This document shows positions 58,051 to 64,000 of a DNA stretch of 64,000 nucleotides, one piece after another. The position numbers and the translations under genes were made by a program. This stretch comes from Penelope pileata. Lineage: Eukaryota; Chordata; Aves; Galliformes; Cracidae. The notes below the pieces were generated by a model. It ran no database searches and was not told the DNA's origin. It saw only the letters and a list, made by a program, of their open reading frames with translations. Positions within the stretch are counted from its first letter, which is position 1. Each line of letters starts with the position of its first letter. The stretch covers positions 471,863 through 535,862 of the forward strand of contig WBMW01002341.1 of NCBI GenBank assembly GCA_013396635.1. The letters run 5' to 3'.

Positions 58051-61000
58051 TGGTCCAGTGAAAGGAACCTCTCTAAAGAGCAAAAAATGGACCTAATCAT
58101 TCATTTTTGAGATTTCTTTTGTAAAACAAATTACTTCTAAGTGAGTTTTTTAAACAAACCACAAACATTTTTTCTTACCCTTTCTACCCTTTCTTTTTCC
58201 TTCTTATTAAAATAAATACCATTAAGACTACACTTTTATGGTGACAGGAGTAACAGCATGAAAAATTCTCATTCACTAGGTTGATCCTAATTAGTGAAAA
58301 AAAAATACAGGAAGAGCTGTTGGCACTTTTGATGTCACATAGCAACTCACAGCAACACTGCCAGCAACATTCATCACAAAAATCACACTCTCATGAGCAA
58401 GTGCTTATACGCTTATTCTATTATTATGTTTGCAGTAAGCTACTGAGAGGTGCTGTAACAGGAAAATAACAGGCACCAGCTGATCACAAGAGCATAAAAA
58501 TATATAAAATAAAAAAAAAAAAAGACTGAAGGAACACAAAAGTATATCAACAAAGAGAAAGGTAAAACAGCAGCATTCCCTGAATTGCAATAGAATCCCA
58601 AAATGTTGACCAAAACAAGTTGACTTCCAGAAAGACAACAAATGAGGGAGACTACTACAGTCAGAATGATGGTAAGGACTGTAATTTGCATTAGAAACAG
58701 ACAAGAAAGACAAACTGCTTTTCTCAAGATTTATAAATCCTCTAAAAATGCATGATTTACAAAGTATCAGCAAAAGCTACTTTGAGAATATTTGGACTCC
58801 TTACCTTGATCTGCTAACATAACTGGAAGAAAAAAAAAAAAAAAAACGAAAAATACTAACAAATCCTATAAGAAACAACCCCCAGCACCTCTATTAAAAT
58901 TTGTGCTGCTGATAGGGCTAGCAAGACTTCTGCCATTTGCTCTATCCAAAAGACAATAGTGAAGGCCAGTCTCCTGGCAGGCATCATGAAATGAGCAGTC
59001 CACCTTTCATCTGCCAACACCCTGTCCCTGCCATGGCATTTGATTAACCAGTTACCTTACTTCTTACCACATTACTCATGAAGCTTGATCTATTAGGCTG
59101 GAAATTTTTGGCTCACAAAAAATTTCCATTTCATGATGACAGGGCAGGACACTTCAGATACAAGAGCACACCAGAAGGAAAGTAATCTCAGAAAATCTGC
59201 CTATGTATGTTTGGGAATCATGATCTGTTTTTCAAAAACACTCTTCCTCTACTTGCCCCAAACATATTTCCCAAATCCAGCAATTTTATGACTGTCATGC
59301 AAAGCAGCAAGAAATTTCTGCTGTGATTGCAAGGATCTGGTCTGAAACAATAAGACTGCCTTGTATATAGGCTATCTTCTGACTCCTGCTTTCCCCAGGT
59401 GCTGACATGCCATCAGCTGTCATGTAATGCAAAGCACTTACAGGGGGCAACAGATTCACATGGTTAAGGAAAATGCCCTTGTAATACAAATTCATGAACA
59501 GAGCAGTTCCTTGTGTATGCTGTTCTTGCAAGAGTGCAGGTGCAGTTTTGCACGTTGGGGAAGTCTCATACATTAGAAGGATCAAGGAGCAACAAAACCA
59601 CGTCACCAGCCATCTCTTGCCTTATGTCTCTACTCAACTGACTGAGTCACCAAGCATCTCCTTTTACTATGACACGATAGGGGTAATAAGACATCAAAAT
59701 GCTTTGGAAGAAACTGGAAAAAGTGGACACATCAAAGCTTGATAAATTGTTTTAACATTTTAACATACCAAAATTGCCTTGGACACTACAACAGCTACAT
59801 TTTTGTTATTACAGTTTGGGCTTTCATTTTTTTTTATTTTTTAAGCTGTATGCTACTATGCAAAGTGAATTAGCATAAAATACAAAGAGAAGCTCTTCTT
59901 ATTGCTAATGTTCTCTTGTCAGTGTTTCACAACAGAGGAACATTTACATCAAACTGTACTTTAAATGTTACATGCCCACAGAAAGTATCCAGGTTTGGTT
60001 TTTTGCCGCATTTCCAATAAATCAGTATGAAATGACAGATAGGCTGTATTGGCTAAACAAAGAGTGTTTATCCAAAATCCCTTAAATGCGAAAAAATATT
60101 GATGGTTTAAACTTGTTAAACAAATACTGAAACAAAACCTGTTTTCTAATGATGGAAGTATGGCAGTCAAGTTCTCATTCTGAATGTGAACAGAAATAAG
60201 ACTTCAGCTGGGATGTTGAAAAGCAGTTAGGGCTAGTTCAATCTGCTAGAACAGGAACTTCCATAGCATACTGCAAAACAGCTACTCGACGATGAATAGA
60301 GTGAGCTACTAACAGACTAATTGTGTTTAGAGAGTCACTATAGGCTAATACACCTTGAAACATGATCAGCTTTTTACAGCATTTCTTCTCCAAACAGAAA
60401 AGTGTTAAAACAATTTTCAGATCTTTAATTGTTATCAGGTCAAAATTCTCTTATCCAATTCCATATAAGTGAAAGCATGGTGACCACTTGTGGTGTTTTG
60501 CTAAATTGCAAATTTCAAAATGAAAATGACCTTGAACAGAGCACAACTTAGCATTCCATCTGTTTTGGAAGAATCAGAAGCATGTTTGCCCATACAGCTG
60601 TGGCTTTCCTCACTAAGTAAGCTATTTTGTCTAGCTGATAACTATTAAATGACTAATTTTACCAAATATATTTTTCCTAAAAGCTGTTCCACCTTTGTTG
60701 TTATTTATATTAAAATATATACATCCACAATTAAACATTTTGCATTTAAATCTCTTCACATTCAAATTATTCAACCTCTCTCTCTTATAGTCTGTACAGA
60801 TTATCTTACTGCTTTATGAAGATAAATCTATTTCATTTGAGTTTACTCCCAGTACACAGCCAACCAGCTTACAATTGTCAGCATCAGGATTGCAGTCAGC
60901 TTTACAATTTACGTGCAATTGCTTCCCTTGCTTCAGGCCTTTACCCCACTGTGAATAGCAACTTATGTTTGTCACAGAACCTGGGGAGAAAAGCTTTCTT

Positions 61001-63042
61001 CAAATGACTTACAAAAATGCAAAGCCTTTTAATTCTGATGTGCTATGAGATTAAACTTAATCAACAGCAGCAGGAAGGCAGTGAGAGCAAAGGGATAACA
61101 AGCAGCACAAAAAACTGCTTCCCTATGTTTATTCTATCTAATTTATAAACTACAAAAAGCAACAGAACTTGTAATGTGATAGCTATTTCCACAGAAACTG
61201 AGTTCCTTTTGGTTTCAGTCTCAATTTGGGTATATAGTAGAATATAAACATTTCAAACATTTATCTCGCAGAAGTAGCAGGCTCTCCTACTCACAGCAAG
61301 AACTGGATCTTATAAAAAAAAAAAAAAAAAAGATTAGGACAAAAATGGATTGGATAGATTATTCCTGCACCTTTTTTCATTAACATACTGCTACAACATA
61401 GCCTTAGGTTAGCATGCTCTCCACTTAAGGTTCTGCACAACACTAACATAAAAATGAATGCAAACCTGTTACCTTTGGAAAACAGAAAGAAAGCACACAG
61501 TTCACAACCTTGAGTGTTTGTCGGTTTTTGTCTGTTTGCTATTCTTAGAGCAACTGCATTTATCACTTTCATGATGTACATGATTTCAAATGCTAACAAC
61601 TCCAAAAAGGTTCTACACGGGTACAAAAACAGTATTTCAGAGGCTGTCCATGACTAGCAGCATGCATGCACTGAAGAAAAACTCTCTAGCTAAATGAATA
61701 CAATACAAAATAACATCAGTATGAAAACTCTATAGCAATAACTAATAGACAATTCTGCAACACATTCAATATGAAGCACTACTTAGGGAAGTTATTAACT
61801 TTTGGAAGTACCAAAGTACTCATTTATTTTTATTTGTTTTTCTTCCTTACCATATGAAGTGATATGTTATGCACCTTATCCCTTAGACTTCTAAGTGGAG
61901 ATTACATCGTACATCGATCATCAAACATTTCTGGTGGTTTCCTGTCTCCTTTCCCTCAATGCTTGCAGGGATGTTGGTGTGTCGTGATTAATGTAAATAC
62001 CAGTCACTTTGCACATAGATTTAACGGCACATGCATTAGTCAGAGTGAAGGAATCATTAACTCAGCACATCACAAATTACAACTAATGTATATTGAAGGC
62101 TTCTGGCATTAATTAAACCTCACACAGCTATGTGTTTACAGATTTTACAGATTGCTGTCCTGAGTAAAGAGATTTAAGGCTGCAGCATTGAAGTATATAC
62201 TATAAACATATCAAAGCATCATTTTCAATTAGTTCCAGCGACATTTGCATAGAAAATAATTTGACCATTGTTGATAAAATGAATAGAAAAAAATTAATCA
62301 TATAAATCAAATTCTTACTGTCACCATGGAAATCAGCAAAACTATGTACTAATCTTTGTGATAAATAAAGCCTCAGTTTTATTCATTGATACGAAAAAGG
62401 CATGACCCATATATCCAGGAATCCCAAAAACAATCCACAATTGCCAGTTTTTGAGTTGTTCCTTGTGTGCTACTATCCAAATTATTCAATATGTTGCTTA
62501 TTTTGGCAAATATTTTGTGCAGAATTTGCTTTGCACAGAGCTTGACTTCATCACTGCTATGTGACTTGATTTTGTCCTGCACTCATATGATGACCATTAA
62601 GCGTGCATATCCATATGCGTGCCCTGGAAATGATCACACTGCCTGCCACCCTCAAAAAGTAGCAGTTTTTTGATTATAACGATCAATACCAACTTGTTAC
62701 AGCAACAGAGGTGCTAAAGAAATAAACTTTCTGGAAGTTTAATGAAAGCCTTTGTCTGGACAGATGTGAAAGACTTAAGTCAACAAGGGGCTTCTACTAT
62801 GAACTTAAAGCTTTCTGCTAATTCAGCCAGATAAGCAACAGCAGACACAGCTGTGAGCTAGTGGTACTGCTGATGGAAAAGCCTCAGTCACTAAAATCAG
62901 GCTCTCAGATGCACTGCAAAGTCTTTTTCCTAGTCAGTTATTTCCACAGGCAAAAAGGCACTTTCACTTTCTGCGAGCTTGCTGTCTGGGCAAGCCACAG
63001 AACGGATTTTGCCAGCAACTGACACAGAAATGTTACTGAAGA
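58051..63042. other. AT-rich noncoding DNA
   Basis: No supported gene. Exon-like spots on the - strand at 58805-58822 and 59442-59524 are discussed as findings. Homopolymers include A runs near 58510-58523, 58829-58846 and 61314-61331. Frames of 95-122 codons at 58405-58773 overlap each other in different phases and are composition artefacts. Confidence 0.55.
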
Positions 63043-63935
63043 ATCATAGAATCACAATATAGTTGAGGCTGGAAAGGACCTCTGGAAATCATCTAGTCCA
63101 ACCTTCTGCTGAAGCAGGGTACTCTACAGCACATTACCCAGGATCGTGTCCCAGTGCCTTTTGAAGACCTCCAGGGAAGGAGACTCCAAAAATGCTCTGG
63201 GCAACCTGTGCCAGCACTCCATCTCCCTCACAGCAAAGAAGCTTTTCCTCACGTACAGACTGTTTCAGTTTGTGCCCACTGCCTCTCATCCTGTCTCCAG
63301 GAACCATCAAGAAGAATCTGGCCCCATTCTCTTGACACCCTCCCATCAGACACTTAAACACTTTGATCAGATCTCCCCTGAGCCTGCTTTGATTCAGCCT
63401 GAACATGCCCAGTGCACTCAGCCTTTCCACATGGAAGAGATACTCCAGTACTTTCATGATTTCAGTAGCTCTTCACTGGATTTCTTCCAGTAGCTCTATG
63501 TCTCTCTTTTACAGGGGATCCCAGCACTGGACACAGCACTCCAGGTGAGGCCTCAATATTGCTGAGGTCTCTCTCAATATTGCCCAGGTCTCTCTCCACA
63601 GAGCTGCTTTCTAACAGGCCAGCACATGGCTATTCCACCCCAGGTGTAGGACCCCGCACTCGACTTTGCTGAAATGCAAGAGGTTTCTCTCTGCTTATCA
63701 CTCCTGTCAAGATCCTAATGAATGGCAGCACAGCACTCAGGGGTATCAGTCACTCCTCCCAGCTTTGTATCATCAGCAAGCTTGCTGAGGAGGCACTCTA
63801 TCCCTTCATCCGGGTCACTGATTCAAGAATACCAGACTCAGGATCAACCTCTGGGGAACACTGCTAGCTACAGGCCTCCAGCTAGACTGTGCCACTGATT
63901 ACTGCCCTCTGAGTTCTGACATTCAGCCAGTATAT
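63043..63935 (-). mobile_element. CR1 LINE with internal deletion
   Basis: It begins with the reverse complement of the CR1 3' end (AATCATAGAATCACAATATA) and continues through the ORF2 C-terminus (63134-63457). At about 63553 it breaks. The region aligned to 25215-25345 of the other long copy is missing, and a 21-bp direct duplication sits at the junction (63553-63594). Beyond this it follows CR1 again (GCTTGCTGAGGAGGCACTCT, ACCTCTGGGGAACACTGCTA) until about 63935. This copy extends further 5' in the element than the one at 24.7 kb. Confidence 0.9.
63134..63457 (-). pseudogene. CR1 ORF2 C-terminal region
   Basis: A 107-codon - strand frame includes LNQSRLRGDLIKVFKCLMGG and GARFFLMVPGDRMRGSGHKL, conserved CR1 ORF2 wording just upstream of the C-terminus. 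The last part of the frame has drifted: where the other copy reads TEHWNRLPREVV, this one is scrambled by small shifts. It is a dead fragment of a reverse-transcriptase gene. Confidence 0.85.
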
Positions 63936-64000
63936 ATTTTTCACGTCTATACACGGCTTATAAATAATGATCAGCAGCTTTGTGCTACCATACCAAAGCA
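63936..64000. other. Right edge, nothing recognised
   Basis: AT-rich sequence after the last recognisable CR1 word. It may be unique flank or very decayed CR1. Confidence 0.5.

Noticed and set aside
58405..58773. 122- and 95-codon - strand frames in different phases.
   Set aside because: They overlap one another and are Phe/Ser/Leu-rich translations of purine-rich + strand; no motif.
1..64000. tRNA or rRNA genes, CRISPR arrays, operons or phage-like systems.
   Set aside because: No cloverleaf-like or regularly spaced repeat pattern was seen; all recognisable features are vertebrate-type.

Overview
The window looks like gene-poor nuclear DNA from a bird, most likely a galliform such as chicken or turkey. 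It is AT-rich throughout. Recognisable repeats are almost all CR1 LINE fragments with the typical short-octamer 3' end, plus Galluhop-type mariner remnants, a Charlie-like hAT remnant and LTRs. I see no SINEs, L1, CpG island, tRNA, rRNA or CRISPR, and nothing bacterial. Three runs of N (12037, 22936-22937, 52739-52748) sit inside or beside homopolymers, as in a draft assembly.

Layout. 1-10.2 kb: unique AT-rich DNA with an internally deleted mariner (2855-3382, - strand), a CR1 tail with an apparent 5' inversion (3900-4095), a + strand CR1 3' tip (4868-4945), two coding-like islands (8028-8264 and 8551-8736) and an old CR1 reverse-transcriptase fragment (9800-10198). 10.2-24.7 kb: mostly unique AT-rich DNA, with an LTR-like block near 20.5-20.9 kb. 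24.7-26.2 kb: two CR1 copies, one retaining reverse-transcriptase C-terminal coding. 26.2-44 kb: homopolymers, two short tandem duplications, a second mariner remnant (28945-29218), the hAT remnant with a readable transposase C-terminus (34194-35015) and a possible terminal exon near 40 kb. 44-51.2 kb: a solo LTR with a 5-bp target duplication (44293-44617), a perfect 30-bp hairpin (49329-49358) and a second related LTR (50893-51212). 51-64 kb: the best exon candidate (54388-54465, - strand), a decayed CR1 (about 57905-58050) and a CR1 with an internal deletion at the right edge (63043-63935).

No complete host gene is present. The simplest reading is an intron of a long gene or an intergenic desert. 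If it is intronic, the 54388-54465 and about 39.9-40.2 kb candidates would favour transcription on the - strand. The orientation bias of the CR1 and LTR insertions (almost all -) would weakly favour the opposite. I cannot name a host gene. No new biological system stands out. The most useful leads are the exon candidates, the two coding-like islands, the CR1 rearrangements and the hairpin.
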